A DNA stretch of 64,000 bases. Source: JAPPHA01 sp965242975. GTDB lineage: Bacteria; Pseudomonadota; Alphaproteobacteria; Rhodobacterales; Rhodobacteraceae. The notes under the pieces were generated by a model. It made no database searches. It saw only the letters and a program-made list of their open reading frames with translations, and had not been told where the DNA came from. Positions 52,648-61,689 of the stretch are shown piece by piece. The translations under genes and the position numbers were made by a program. The stretch lies in NCBI GenBank assembly GCA_965242975.1, contig CBDETS010000007.1:2418001-2482000 (forward strand). Reading direction: 5' to 3'. Each line of letters begins with the position of its first letter. The first letter of the stretch is position 1.

Positions 52648-54936
52648 ATGCGAATCGTGGTTCCTTTCAACTCGGGCTGGGTGTTTCACGACGGGAATGA
52701 CCGGTCCCTGCAGTCCGGGCTGAAACCGGGAAAAGGAGTTGAGCTTCCGCACAATGCGGTCGATCTGCCTTACGCCTACCTGGACGAAACCAGTTTCCAG
52801 AGGCCGTTCACGTACCAGAAATCGTTTGAATGGAGGCCAGAATTCGAAGACAGCCAGGTCTCGCTGGTTTTCGATGGCGTCATGGCCGATTCCGTCGTCT
52901 TTCTGAACGGAAAGGAAGTCCATGCGCATCCGGATGGATACACGCCGTTCGAGGTCGGACTCACCAATGGTCTTCGACGCGGCGAAAACCTGCTGTGTGT
53001 CACGATTGACGGGTTCGAAAACCCGGAAATCCCGCCTTTTGGCGGCCAGATCGACTATCTCGCCTATGCAGGGATATACCGTGATGTCTGGCTGAAATGC
53101 GTTGCGCCGGTTTCCATTGAACGGGTCCGGGTCGAGACCCGTGAGCAACCGGCCTCGGGGTTTTCTGTTTCTGTCCGTTGCGACATCCGAAACAGTGAAC
53201 GGGTCGACGAGAAGATCAAGATGACCGCGACGTTGCGGTCGCCGGACGGAACAGTGATTGCGCGGTGTGCGGCCGATGCGACCTCCGGGGAGGAATCCGT
53301 GACCCTGTCGTTCGGGGAATTTCACGAGATTTCACGCTGGGACCTCCGAACGCCGGTTCTGTACTCGATCGATACCAGCCTTGAATGCATGGGCCGTTGC
53401 GACCAATTGAGCACCCGATTCGGATTCCGGTCGGCGGAGTTCAGGCCTGAAGGGTTTTTTCTCAATGGCCGGAGGGTAACGATTCGAGGCCTCAATCGTC
53501 ACCAGTCGTTGCCCTACGTCGGGTACGCCACTGGAAGGCGCGCGCAGGAACGCGACGCGGAAATCCTGAAACATGAGTTGAAATGCAATCTGGTGCGAAC
53601 CGCGCACTATCCCCAGTCGCCGTGGTTCCTCGATCACTGTGATCGAATCGGTTTGCTCGTATTCGAGGAAATCCCGGGCTGGCAGCACATTGGCGGAGCA
53701 GACTGGAAGCGCCGGTCGCTCGAAAACCTCAGGGCCATGATTCAGAGAGACTGGAATCATCCATCGATCGTCTTGTGGGGAACACGGATCAACGAGTCGC
53801 CCGACGACCATGAGTTTTATGTACGGTCCAGCGGTCTCGCCCGCGCGCTCGACCCGTCGCGCCAGACCGGCGGCGTCAGGAAATTCACGTGCGGCGAGTT
53901 CCTGGAAGACGTTTACACGATGAACGACTTCGTTCTTGGTTCGGAACAAAATTTGGCCGCGCCGGCGCCCGGCGTTAACCGACCCCGAACGGCGTTGCGG
54001 TCTCCGAGGGACGTGACCGGACTCGATCGGGACGTGCCGTACCTCGTGACCGAGTTCAACGGCCATATGTTCCCGACCAAGCGAACGGACCCCGAAGAGC
54101 GCCAGGTCGAGCACGCCCTGCGCCATCTCGAGGTCCTGGATGCGGCCTACGGGTCGGCTGCGATCAGCGGGTGCATTGGTTGGTGCATGGCGGATTACAA
54201 CACCCACAAGGATTTCGGGTCAGGTGAGCGAATCTGTCATCACGGAGTACTCGACATGTTTCGCGAACCGAAACCCGCCGCGTTCGCCTATGCCAGCCAG
54301 GGCGACCCCGGCGACGGGGTCGTCATGAAGCCGGTTACGTGCTGGGCGCGGGGTGAACGCAGTGTCGGCGGTTCCATCCCGCTGGTCGTATTGACCAACT
54401 GTGACGCGGTGGAGTTTCGCTTCGGAGACGGCCCTGTCCGAACGGCGTTTCCCGATCGATCCCGGTTCCCGCACTTGCCGCATCCTCCGGTGATCATTGA
54501 TCACAGGTACGTTTCCCCAGATGATCTCAGTATCTGGGGCAAGGCCTGGTACGATCTCTTCCTGAGGGGCATCCTGGATAATCGGCCGGTTTGTAAACTT
54601 CACATGGCGGCCAACCCGCTGCCCGCCTGCCTCGAGATCAGCCCGGATTCCGATGAATTGCTGGCGTCGGAAAAAGACATGGTTCGGGTCGCGGTTCGCA
54701 TACTTGATCAGGCCGGCAATATCCTGGTTCACTACCACGAGGCCTTGTCTGTTCAGATCACGGGAGCCGCGCGACTGGTCGGACCCCGGATTCTCCCGTT
54801 TCGGGGCGGGTCTGCCGTTTTCTGGCTGGAATCAACGGGAAAGACCGGAACCGTACTGGTTGAAGCACGCACGCTCGGACTCACCATGACCGAAGCCCGC
54901 CTTCACGCGACGGGAAGGCGCGAACGGGGGCATTGA
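52648..54936 (+). CDS. Glycoside hydrolase family 2 (beta-galactosidase/glucuronidase-like)
   Basis: 762 residues from ATG 52648 (an in-frame ATG at 52621 is an alternative). GH2 layout: sugar-binding beta-sandwich (FTYQKSFEWRPEFEDSQVSL), immunoglobulin-like domain, then the TIM barrel (NGRRVTIRGLNRHQSLPYVG). The acid/base Glu is in VLWGTRINESPDD and the nucleophile Glu in YLVTEFNGHMFPTK. No signal peptide, so probably cytosolic. It lies directly behind rsmD and may be co-transcribed with gshB. Sugar specificity cannot be read from sequence. Confidence 0.88.
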   Translation: MRIVVPFNSGWVFHDGNDRSLQSGLKPGKGVELPHNAVDLPYAYLDETSFQRPFTYQKSFEWRPEFEDSQVSLVFDGVMADSVVFLNGKEVHAHPDGYTPFEVGLTNGLRRGENLLCVTIDGFENPEIPPFGGQIDYLAYAGIYRDVWLKCVAPVSIERVRVETREQPASGFSVSVRCDIRNSERVDEKIKMTATLRSPDGTVIARCAADATSGEESVTLSFGEFHEISRWDLRTPVLYSIDTSLECMGRCDQLSTRFGFRSAEFRPEGFFLNGRRVTIRGLNRHQSLPYVGYATGRRAQERDAEILKHELKCNLVRTAHYPQSPWFLDHCDRIGLLVFEEIPGWQHIGGADWKRRSLENLRAMIQRDWNHPSIVLWGTRINESPDDHEFYVRSSGLARALDPSRQTGGVRKFTCGEFLEDVYTMNDFVLGSEQNLAAPAPGVNRPRTALRSPRDVTGLDRDVPYLVTEFNGHMFPTKRTDPEERQVEHALRHLEVLDAAYGSAAISGCIGWCMADYNTHKDFGSGERICHHGVLDMFREPKPAAFAYASQGDPGDGVVMKPVTCWARGERSVGGSIPLVVLTNCDAVEFRFGDGPVRTAFPDRSRFPHLPHPPVIIDHRYVSPDDLSIWGKAWYDLFLRGILDNRPVCKLHMAANPLPACLEISPDSDELLASEKDMVRVAVRILDQAGNILVHYHEALSVQITGAARLVGPRILPFRGGSAVFWLESTGKTGTVLVEARTLGLTMTEARLHATGRRERGH

Positions 54937-55024
54937 TCTTGACGGCGGCAGGGTCAATTCCCACGTTCGTGGTAACAGGCAAAGCCGTCAGCAGGCAGTT
55001 GGGGCGACAGTGGAGTCCAGACCG

Positions 55025-55987
55025 ATGAAGCAGATCAAGCGAAGCTCACTCAACGTCGCCTTTCAGGCCGATCCGATCGAATCCATGGACATCGCCAGCG
55101 ACACGACGTTCCGGCTGATGGAGGAAGCCCGGGACAGGGGCTACGGTGTATTCCATTATTTGCCGGAACAATTGCGGTACCGCGATGGCAGAACCGAGGC
55201 GTTCGGCAGTTTCGTTTCGGTTGACCGGGAGCGGAATGAACGCTTCACCGCGGACCAGCAACAGTTGATCGACCTCAGGTCGATGGACGTTGTCTGGCTG
55301 CGCCAGGACCCCCCTTTCGACATGTCCTACGTGACGACCACACATCTGCTCGAACTGGTCTCCGACAGTACCCTGGTTGTCAACGACCCCAAGTGGGTGC
55401 GGAATTTTCCCGAAAAACTGCTGGTACTACGCTTCCCGGAGCTGACTCCGCCAACACTGATCACGCGCGATACCGCAAGCATTCGCTCTTTCCGGGAAAA
55501 ATACCGCGACATTGTCGTGAAACCGCTCTTTGGAAACGGGGGGGCCGGCGTGTTTCACCTGACTCCGGAAGACCCGAATCTGAGCTCGCTATGCGAAATG
55601 TTCCTCGACGCATCGCGGGAGCCACTGATCGTTCAGAAGTTTCTTCCGGAAGTCACGGAAGGCGACAAGAGAATCTTCATCATTGGCGGGGAGCCCGCAG
55701 GTGCGATCAACCGGATTCCTGCACAAGGAGAGGCCAGGTCCAACCTCCACGTCGGCGGTACGCCGGTACCCGCGAGTCTCAACGATCGGGACCGGGAGAT
55801 CTGCGCAACCATCGGACCCATGCTCAGGGAGCACGGACAGGTTTTCGTGGGAATAGATGTCATTGGAGGATGGCTGACAGAGATCAATCTCACGTCGCCA
55901 ACCGGAATTCCTCAACTGGAGCAGTTCGAGGCAATCAATGCCGCCGCCCTGATCTGGGACACGACCGAAGCATTGCTGGCAAGATGA
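55025..55987 (+). CDS. gshB: Glutathione synthetase
   Basis: 320 residues from ATG 55025. ATP-grasp fold: NLA-type N-terminus (VAFQADPIESMDIASDTTFR), VVWLRQDPPFDMSYVTTTHL, IVVKPLFGNGGAGVFHL and VFVGIDVIGGWLTEINLTSP. Joins gamma-glutamylcysteine and glycine. GshB of this form is typical of Proteobacteria. Gap of 88 bases after the GH2 gene. Confidence 0.95.
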   Translation: MKQIKRSSLNVAFQADPIESMDIASDTTFRLMEEARDRGYGVFHYLPEQLRYRDGRTEAFGSFVSVDRERNERFTADQQQLIDLRSMDVVWLRQDPPFDMSYVTTTHLLELVSDSTLVVNDPKWVRNFPEKLLVLRFPELTPPTLITRDTASIRSFREKYRDIVVKPLFGNGGAGVFHLTPEDPNLSSLCEMFLDASREPLIVQKFLPEVTEGDKRIFIIGGEPAGAINRIPAQGEARSNLHVGGTPVPASLNDRDREICATIGPMLREHGQVFVGIDVIGGWLTEINLTSPTGIPQLEQFEAINAAALIWDTTEALLAR

Positions 55988-56008
55988 TTCAATCCCCGTT
56001 CAAACAGA

Positions 56009-56605
56009 TCACGGCCGATGGTTGACGCAGCGAACTTTCCATCGTCCGAACCCGGGATGCCCGTTTCCCAAGTGCTCAAGACAAGTGACGGAAAGGGTGC
56101 CGATCTGGAATTTCGTCGCGACGGAAGGACTCATTCCCGTGGTGTGCTGCAACTGGGCGACGATAACGCCGAAATGCGCCACCGCGACAACATCCTTCCC
56201 TTCGTGAGCCCGGCTGAGGCGACGAACAACGTCCGCGGACCGCGCGCGAACCTGGTTCCAGCTCTCTCCCGCGGGTGGAGCGGCATCCCCCGGTGACTGC
56301 CAGTATTCCATCGCCAACTCCCGGTCGGCACCCTCGAGGTCGTCCGGGGCCAGCCCCTCCCAGCGCCCGAAATTCGCTTCCCGCAAGTCAGGCTCATCCC
56401 GCAGGCGCACCCGGCCGCCCTGTATTGCGTCGGCCGTCGCCGACGCGCGCCGCAGGGTCGACGCGACGACAATCGCGTCTGCGGGCAAGTATCCGCACAG
56501 GCGATCAAGGGCTTCCCTGTCCGACAGATCAGCCGGGTAATCAGTCCAGCCATACAGAGTTTTCACATGCGTCGGCCCGTGACGCACCCACCACCATGTT
56601 GTCAT
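56009..56605 (-). CDS. cobC: Histidine phosphatase, alpha-ribazole phosphatase-like
   Basis: 198 residues of the phosphoglycerate mutase superfamily. Phosphorylated His in WWVRHGPT, Arg in ASTLRRASATA, second His in VAVAHFGVIVA, Glu in LREANFGRWEGLA. Adjacent to and overlapping the cobalamin kinase gene, so likely CobC, which dephosphorylates alpha-ribazole-5-phosphate. Other members act on sugar phosphates. Confidence 0.82.
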   Translation of the reverse strand: MTTWWWVRHGPTHVKTLYGWTDYPADLSDREALDRLCGYLPADAIVVASTLRRASATADAIQGGRVRLRDEPDLREANFGRWEGLAPDDLEGADRELAMEYWQSPGDAAPPAGESWNQVRARSADVVRRLSRAHEGKDVVAVAHFGVIVAQLQHTTGMSPSVATKFQIGTLSVTCLEHLGNGHPGFGRWKVRCVNHRP

Positions 56606-57171
56606 GTTTCCTCACCGAAATCCTTCAACTCGCCTTTCAATACCAACGGAATTCCCGCGGTTACATGAACCACCAGATCGGAGTGCGCGGCGATGACCTG
56701 GTTCAGTTCGCCATGAATGTCCCGAAACCTTCGACCGAGCGGGTCGGCCGGTACAATTCCCCCGCTGACATCATCCGAAACACAGACCAGCGGGCCCGGA
56801 TGGGTCGCCCAAACGTCATTCAGCGAGACGATGGCCGACCCGACTTCCCCGTCCCGTGCGCCGCTGAGGAGACAGTCGGTCGTCCACATGGTCAGGGAAT
56901 CGACAAGGACCACCCGGTCACGACGTTTTCCTGCGAGCCCGAACAATGCCTTCTGAAGATCTCCTTCCGCCGTTTCGATCGTCGTCCACTCGGGTCCCCG
57001 CCGCGACCGGTGCCGTTCAATCCGCAGACGCATCTCCTCGTCCCGCGGCGAAGCCGTCGCAACGTAGACGGGATCCAGGCCCGACATCAGCACCAGACGT
57101 TCGGCAAATCGGGACTTACCGGAAGCACCGCCGCCGAGTACGAGCGTGAGTCTTGGCAATCGCGTTGTCAT
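56602..57171 (-). CDS. cobP: Adenosylcobinamide kinase/guanylyltransferase
   Basis: 189 residues. P-loop LVLGGGASGKSRFAERL, VYVATASPRDEEMRLRIERH, DSLTMWTTDCLL and VSDDVSGGIVPADPLGRRFR match CobP/CobU. It phosphorylates and GMP-activates cobinamide for lower-ligand attachment. The end overlaps the cobC start by four bases. Confidence 0.94.
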   Translation of the reverse strand: MTTRLPRLTLVLGGGASGKSRFAERLVLMSGLDPVYVATASPRDEEMRLRIERHRSRRGPEWTTIETAEGDLQKALFGLAGKRRDRVVLVDSLTMWTTDCLLSGARDGEVGSAIVSLNDVWATHPGPLVCVSDDVSGGIVPADPLGRRFRDIHGELNQVIAAHSDLVVHVTAGIPLVLKGELKDFGEET

Positions 57172-57367
57172 CGGCTCAGGTTCGGCAGGTCAGGTCCAAT
57201 CAGGCAGAATGACAGTATCTGGCGCACCCGACCGTGACCACGCCCCCTGCACTCCGGCGGCCAGCCCAAGTCTATGCGCCCGGACCGAAGAAAAAAGGGA
57301 ACACCTTGTCAGGCGTTCTCCCGGTCTTTACATCACGAGCGGACGCTTTGACACCCGGGATACTCCG

Positions 57368-58594
57368 ATGCTCGCTGGCCGCCGTATTCTCCTGATCATC
57401 GGCGGAGGGATCGCCGCCTACAAGTCACTCGAACTGATCAGGCGCCTCAGGGAAAACGGAACCGAGATTCTTCCGGTCATGACGGAGGCGGCCGAGGAAT
57501 TCGTCACTCCGCTGTCGGTCTCGGCCCTCGCCGGTCATCGCGTCTATCGGGACCTGTTCGACCTCGGCGACGAAGCCGAGATGGGCCACATCCAGTTGTC
57601 CCGAACCTCCGACCTCGTCGTTGTCGCTCCGGCCACCGCCAATCTCGTCGCAAGAATGGCCGGCGGAATGGCCACAGACCTGGCGTCGACGATTCTTCTT
57701 GCAACCGACACGGACGTTCTGATCGCACCCGCGATGAACGTCCGGATGTGGAATCACCCGTCGACCTCGCGAAACCTCAAGACCCTCGCAGACGACGGGA
57801 TACGCACCGTTGGGCCGAACGAGGGCGACATGGCATGTGGCGAGTACGGCCCGGGCCGGATGGCCGAACCCGATCAGATCATCTCGGCGATCGAAGCTGC
57901 CCTGAGGACTGGCCCCTTGAGCGGCATGCATGTCGTCGTCACGTCAGGTCCGACCCATGAACCGATCGATCCCGTGCGCTATCTGGGCAACCGGTCCTCG
58001 GGCAACCAGGGGACCGCGATAGCCGGCGCATTGAGCGCCGCTGGCGCGCGCGTGACCTTCGTCACCGGACCGGCGGCAAGCCCCATGCCCGGCGGATGCG
58101 ACGTTGTTCGGGTCGAGACCGCACTCGAAATGAAGGAAGCCGTCGAGAACGCGCTGCCGGCAGACGCCGCGGTCATGGTTGCCGCGGTAGCGGACTGGCG
58201 CGTCCGGGAGGTTTCCAGCGCGAAGATCAGCAAGACAGGCGGCGCGGCGCCAGCGGGAAAGCCGGGCGGAGGGAAGAGCCTTGAACTCGAGTTCGTCGAA
58301 AACCCGGACATTCTTGCGATGGTCGCGAATTCGCCCGATCACAGACCGCGAATCGTTGTCGGATTCGCAGCGGAAACGCATGATGTGGTCGAACGGGCCA
58401 GGGCGAAACGAAAGAGGAAAGGGTGCGACTGGATTGTCGCCAACGACGTGAGTGCGCGTACCGGGATCATGGGCGGCTCCGAGAACCAGGTCGTCCTGGT
58501 AACCGAGACCGAAGTCGAGGAATGGCCGAGGATGTCGAAGATTGACGTCGCCCGACACCTCGCCAAACGATTGACCGAGGCCCTGACAGGTTGA
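57368..58594 (+). CDS. coaBC: Phosphopantothenoylcysteine decarboxylase/synthetase
   Basis: 408 residues from ATG 57368, bifunctional coenzyme A enzyme. The CoaC half has GGGIAAYKSLELIRRL, the active-site His in EMGHIQLSR and PAMNVRMWNHP. The CoaB half has VTSGPTHEPIDPVRYLGNRS and NRSSGNQGTAIA, VAAVADWR and WIVANDVS. Separated from dut by one base. Confidence 0.95.
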   Translation: MLAGRRILLIIGGGIAAYKSLELIRRLRENGTEILPVMTEAAEEFVTPLSVSALAGHRVYRDLFDLGDEAEMGHIQLSRTSDLVVVAPATANLVARMAGGMATDLASTILLATDTDVLIAPAMNVRMWNHPSTSRNLKTLADDGIRTVGPNEGDMACGEYGPGRMAEPDQIISAIEAALRTGPLSGMHVVVTSGPTHEPIDPVRYLGNRSSGNQGTAIAGALSAAGARVTFVTGPAASPMPGGCDVVRVETALEMKEAVENALPADAAVMVAAVADWRVREVSSAKISKTGGAAPAGKPGGGKSLELEFVENPDILAMVANSPDHRPRIVVGFAAETHDVVERARAKRKRKGCDWIVANDVSARTGIMGGSENQVVLVTETEVEEWPRMSKIDVARHLAKRLTEALTG

Positions 58595-58595
58595 C

Positions 58596-59066
58596 ATGTC
58601 CACGGTCACCGTCAAGATCTCGTTTTCGAAAGGCGCGGACGCGGAACTTGGCTTGCCGGCACCGGCGACAGACGGGGCGGCCGGCCTCGATCTCAGGGCA
58701 AATCTGCGGGACGAAATCCGCCGCGTCGGGATCACGCTGGATAAGGGCGAATACCGGATAATCCCCTGCGGAATCCGGATCGCGTTACCGAGGGGTTTCG
58801 AGGCGCAGGTCCGGCCACGGTCGGGGCTCGCCGGCAAACATGGGGTTTCAATTCTGAACGGGCCGGGCACGATCGACTCCGACTACCGTGGCGAAATCAA
58901 CGTCATTCTGATCAACCACGGCGACCAGCCGTTTCATGTCCGCCACGGCGACCGGATTGCCCAGATGGTCGTCGCGCCCGTGACTTCGCTGCAGTGGGAT
59001 GTGACGGAACCGGGAGAAGGAACCGGGCGCGGACGCCGCGGCTTCGGTTCGACGGGAACATCGTGA
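58596..59066 (+). CDS. dut: dUTP pyrophosphatase
   Basis: 156 residues. All five motifs are visible: GAAGLDLRA, VRPRSGLAGKHG, GPGTIDSDYRGEI, RIAQMVVAPV and the C-terminal RGRRGFGSTG. Hydrolyses dUTP to dUMP. Immediately follows coaBC. Confidence 0.96.
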   Translation: MSTVTVKISFSKGADAELGLPAPATDGAAGLDLRANLRDEIRRVGITLDKGEYRIIPCGIRIALPRGFEAQVRPRSGLAGKHGVSILNGPGTIDSDYRGEINVILINHGDQPFHVRHGDRIAQMVVAPVTSLQWDVTEPGEGTGRGRRGFGSTGTS

Positions 59067-59271
59067 CTGGTGAACACATAGACCGCGGAACCGGGCGCGG
59101 ACACAAAAGGGAGCAGCGATCGTCTTCGTGCATGATCGCGTACGGCACGCAGTTTCCTCCGCCGTGCAGGTTCGTCGGTACCGCCGTCTGTTCCATGGCA
59201 ACGCAGTGACGCAGACGCCGAACGTGCCCGATCGCTCGGCAATACCCAAGGACGTCGTGCGCCCCGCCCCG

Positions 59272-60072
59272 ATGACCGATTCCGAACTCGAACGATACGC
59301 ACGCCACATCGTGCTTCGCGAGATCGGCGGTGCCGGGCAAAACAGGCTCCGCGCGGCTAAGGTCCTCGTCGTCGGTGCCGGCGGTTTGGGCTCGCCGGTA
59401 CTCGAGTATCTTGCCGCGGCTGGCGTCGGGACGATCAGCATCGTTGACCATGATGTCGTCAGCCTGTCGAATCTCCAGCGCCAGGTCCTTTTCGATGACC
59501 AGCACCTGGGCCGGGCGAAAGTCGTCGCGGCACGGGAACGCCTCCACCGACTGAATCCCGGGGTTTCGGTTCTCCCTGTTCAGACGCGCCTGAACAGCTC
59601 CAATGCCGAAGACTTGCTTCGTTGCCATGACCTGATTCTTGACGGAACGGACAGTTTTGATGTCCGGCAGATCGTCAATCGCGCCACGGTGTTGCTTGGA
59701 GTTCCTTTGGTTTCGGGTGCGATCAGTCAATGGGAGGGACAGGTTACGGTGTTTTCGGTGGCAGACGGCACGCCCTGCTATGCCTGCGTGTTTCCGCACG
59801 AACCTGCGCCCGGCGTCGCTCCAAGTTGCGCCGAGGCAGGGGTGATCGGCGCATTGCCTGGGATTATCGGATCGATGATGGCATCAGAGGCAATCAAGGT
59901 CATCACCGGCGCAGGCGAAACCCTGATGGGACACCTGCTCATGTTTGACGCACTTCAGGGCGAATTCCGCAAGATCAGGCTTGCGCGCCGACATGATTGC
60001 GAGGTGTGCGGCGATGCACCTGAATCGGCGGACACATGCTCGCCAACAAACCCGGGAGGGCAGAACCGGTGA
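59272..60072 (+). CDS. moeB: MoeB/ThiF-family sulfur-carrier adenylyltransferase
   Basis: 266 residues from ATG 59272. ATP motif VLVVGAGGLGSPVLEYLAAA, NLQRQVLFDD, active-site Cys in GVAPSCAEAGVIG and two zinc CxxC (CYACVF, CEVCGD). Activates a MoaD or ThiS-type protein. No rhodanese domain. Its stop overlaps the GTG of the MOSC gene. Confidence 0.93.
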   Translation: MTDSELERYARHIVLREIGGAGQNRLRAAKVLVVGAGGLGSPVLEYLAAAGVGTISIVDHDVVSLSNLQRQVLFDDQHLGRAKVVAARERLHRLNPGVSVLPVQTRLNSSNAEDLLRCHDLILDGTDSFDVRQIVNRATVLLGVPLVSGAISQWEGQVTVFSVADGTPCYACVFPHEPAPGVAPSCAEAGVIGALPGIIGSMMASEAIKVITGAGETLMGHLLMFDALQGEFRKIRLARRHDCEVCGDAPESADTCSPTNPGGQNR

Positions 60073-60614
60073 GATTTGCAACCGGCGCTGAACTCGACAG
60101 CAAGCTAGACTGGATCACCTCGGCGCCCCGGGAAGCTCCAGTGGAACTGCTGTGTCACCGCCCCGGGTTTTCCCAGCGCAGTTTCCCGGACACCCTGACC
60201 CTGACGGTAGCTGGCGGGATCGAAGGCGAACGGTGGCTTGAGCATCCCTGGGTCAAGCTGCCCGACGGAAGCCCCGACCCGAGGATTCAGGTCAGCATTC
60301 TGTCGAAACGCGTCCTCGATTCCGTCTGGACGGATCGGGACAATGTCATCCATCCGGGTGACACGATGATTGCGGACATCGATCTTTCGGAGAGCAGTTT
60401 TCCGGTCGGCAGCCGGATTTCTGCCGGAACAGCGGTCCTGGAGGTGTCAGATCTGTTCAACGATGCCTGTGCCAAATGGAAAGTCCGGTACGGAGATGAA
60501 TCCTATCTGTGGCTCAACCGCCCCGAGTACAGGCATCTTCGCCTCCGCGGCATTCTCTGCAAGATTATTGGTGACGGGGTCGTCTCGGTTGGTGACGTTC
60601 TCAGAAGGATTTGA
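60069..60614 (+). CDS. MOSC-domain protein
   Basis: 181 residues, GTG 60069 (GTGA overlap with moeB), with GGGAGGG 8 bases upstream. MOSC features: GIEGERWLEH near residue 60, the central metal/sulfur-binding Cys in SDLFNDACAKWKVRYG, and the C-terminal RGILCKIIGDGVVSVGD. Likely sulfur transfer or molybdenum-cofactor handling. Tight linkage to moeB suggests the two act together. Confidence 0.88.
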   Translation: MRFATGAELDSKLDWITSAPREAPVELLCHRPGFSQRSFPDTLTLTVAGGIEGERWLEHPWVKLPDGSPDPRIQVSILSKRVLDSVWTDRDNVIHPGDTMIADIDLSESSFPVGSRISAGTAVLEVSDLFNDACAKWKVRYGDESYLWLNRPEYRHLRLRGILCKIIGDGVVSVGDVLRRI

Positions 60615-60624
60615 CACGATTGGC

Positions 60625-61689
60625 CTATGTCACCATTCCGCGGGCATCAATCTCGATTTCTTCAGCCAGGTTGGTGCCCCGAGTGATCCATGCCTTGTTG
60701 AACATGTTGACCGTAACGCAAATGTGGTTCGGAAGGACGGCCAGCCGGTCGCCCACACTCAAGCCGAGTTGCCCGGACGAACTGAGGACTCCGTGTTCCT
60801 CGCTCAGGGTTTCTATCCTGAAGGTCGGGTGTCCGACAACAGCGCCGTAACCGTCCATCCCGAACAGGTCTGACGTCAGAGACTTTGAGCCTGCATCGAT
60901 AACGGCCCTTGTCGCCGTCGGCGTACTGACGACGGTAGCAACCAAAAGTGCGGCGCAATCCTCAAACTTCGAAGTCCCGTTTTCCAACAGCGACCGGTCA
61001 TTGAAAATGTATGTGCCCGGCCGGTATTCGGTAACGACGCCACCGCTTTCGCACGACCACATGTCCGGTGTGCCGCCGCTCGTTATCACCGGACAGTCGA
61101 TGCCCCTTTCGGCCAATTCGGACTTCGCCGACTTCATGAAAAGCGTCACGTCCTGCTGCCCTCCAACCGCCGGATACGTCATCAATCCGTCAAACTCCAT
61201 TCCGTCGGAATCGCAAATGATTTCCGCGAGAGTCGCGGCTTCTTCGGGTTTGCCAACGCCGCACCTGCCTCCGCCCGTGTCGCATTCGACGAGTACCCGG
61301 AGAGATCGATCCGCGTTCCGGAACGCATCGGAGAGACCGTCAACAATCCGGGCACTGTCTGCAACGACCGCCAATCTGCCGACACGCTTGCAGAGTTTCC
61401 TCAGGCGATCCAGTTTCGAAAGCCCGCAGATGTTGTAGGCAATCAGGATGTCGTCGATCCCCGCTTCGGCCATCACTTCCGCCTCGCCGATTTTCTGGCA
61501 GGTTATTCCAACCGCACCTGCCGCGATCTGAGCTTTTGCAAAATGGACGCTCTTGTGGGTCTTGACGTGGGGGCGAACCCTGATCCCGACGCGGTCGCAA
61601 TGCACCTGAAACCGCTCGACGTTCCGAAGGGCTACAGCCTCGTCGATCACGAGCGCGGGCGTGTCCGGGACGCCGGCCAGATCAATCAT
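60625..61689 (-). CDS. D-threonine aldolase/D-serine dehydratase-like PLP enzyme
   Basis: 354 residues, fold-type III PLP barrel of the alanine racemase N-domain type. The PLP Lys is in RVRPHVKTHKSVHFA. Other features are GVGKPEEAATLAEII, the metal-binding LPNHICVTVNMF (His and Cys) near the C-terminus. Breaks down or eliminates a D-beta-hydroxy amino acid. It overlaps the M81 gene stop and belongs to the leftward transporter operon. Confidence 0.87.
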   Translation of the reverse strand: MIDLAGVPDTPALVIDEAVALRNVERFQVHCDRVGIRVRPHVKTHKSVHFAKAQIAAGAVGITCQKIGEAEVMAEAGIDDILIAYNICGLSKLDRLRKLCKRVGRLAVVADSARIVDGLSDAFRNADRSLRVLVECDTGGGRCGVGKPEEAATLAEIICDSDGMEFDGLMTYPAVGGQQDVTLFMKSAKSELAERGIDCPVITSGGTPDMWSCESGGVVTEYRPGTYIFNDRSLLENGTSKFEDCAALLVATVVSTPTATRAVIDAGSKSLTSDLFGMDGYGAVVGHPTFRIETLSEEHGVLSSSGQLGLSVGDRLAVLPNHICVTVNMFNKAWITRGTNLAEEIEIDARGMVT

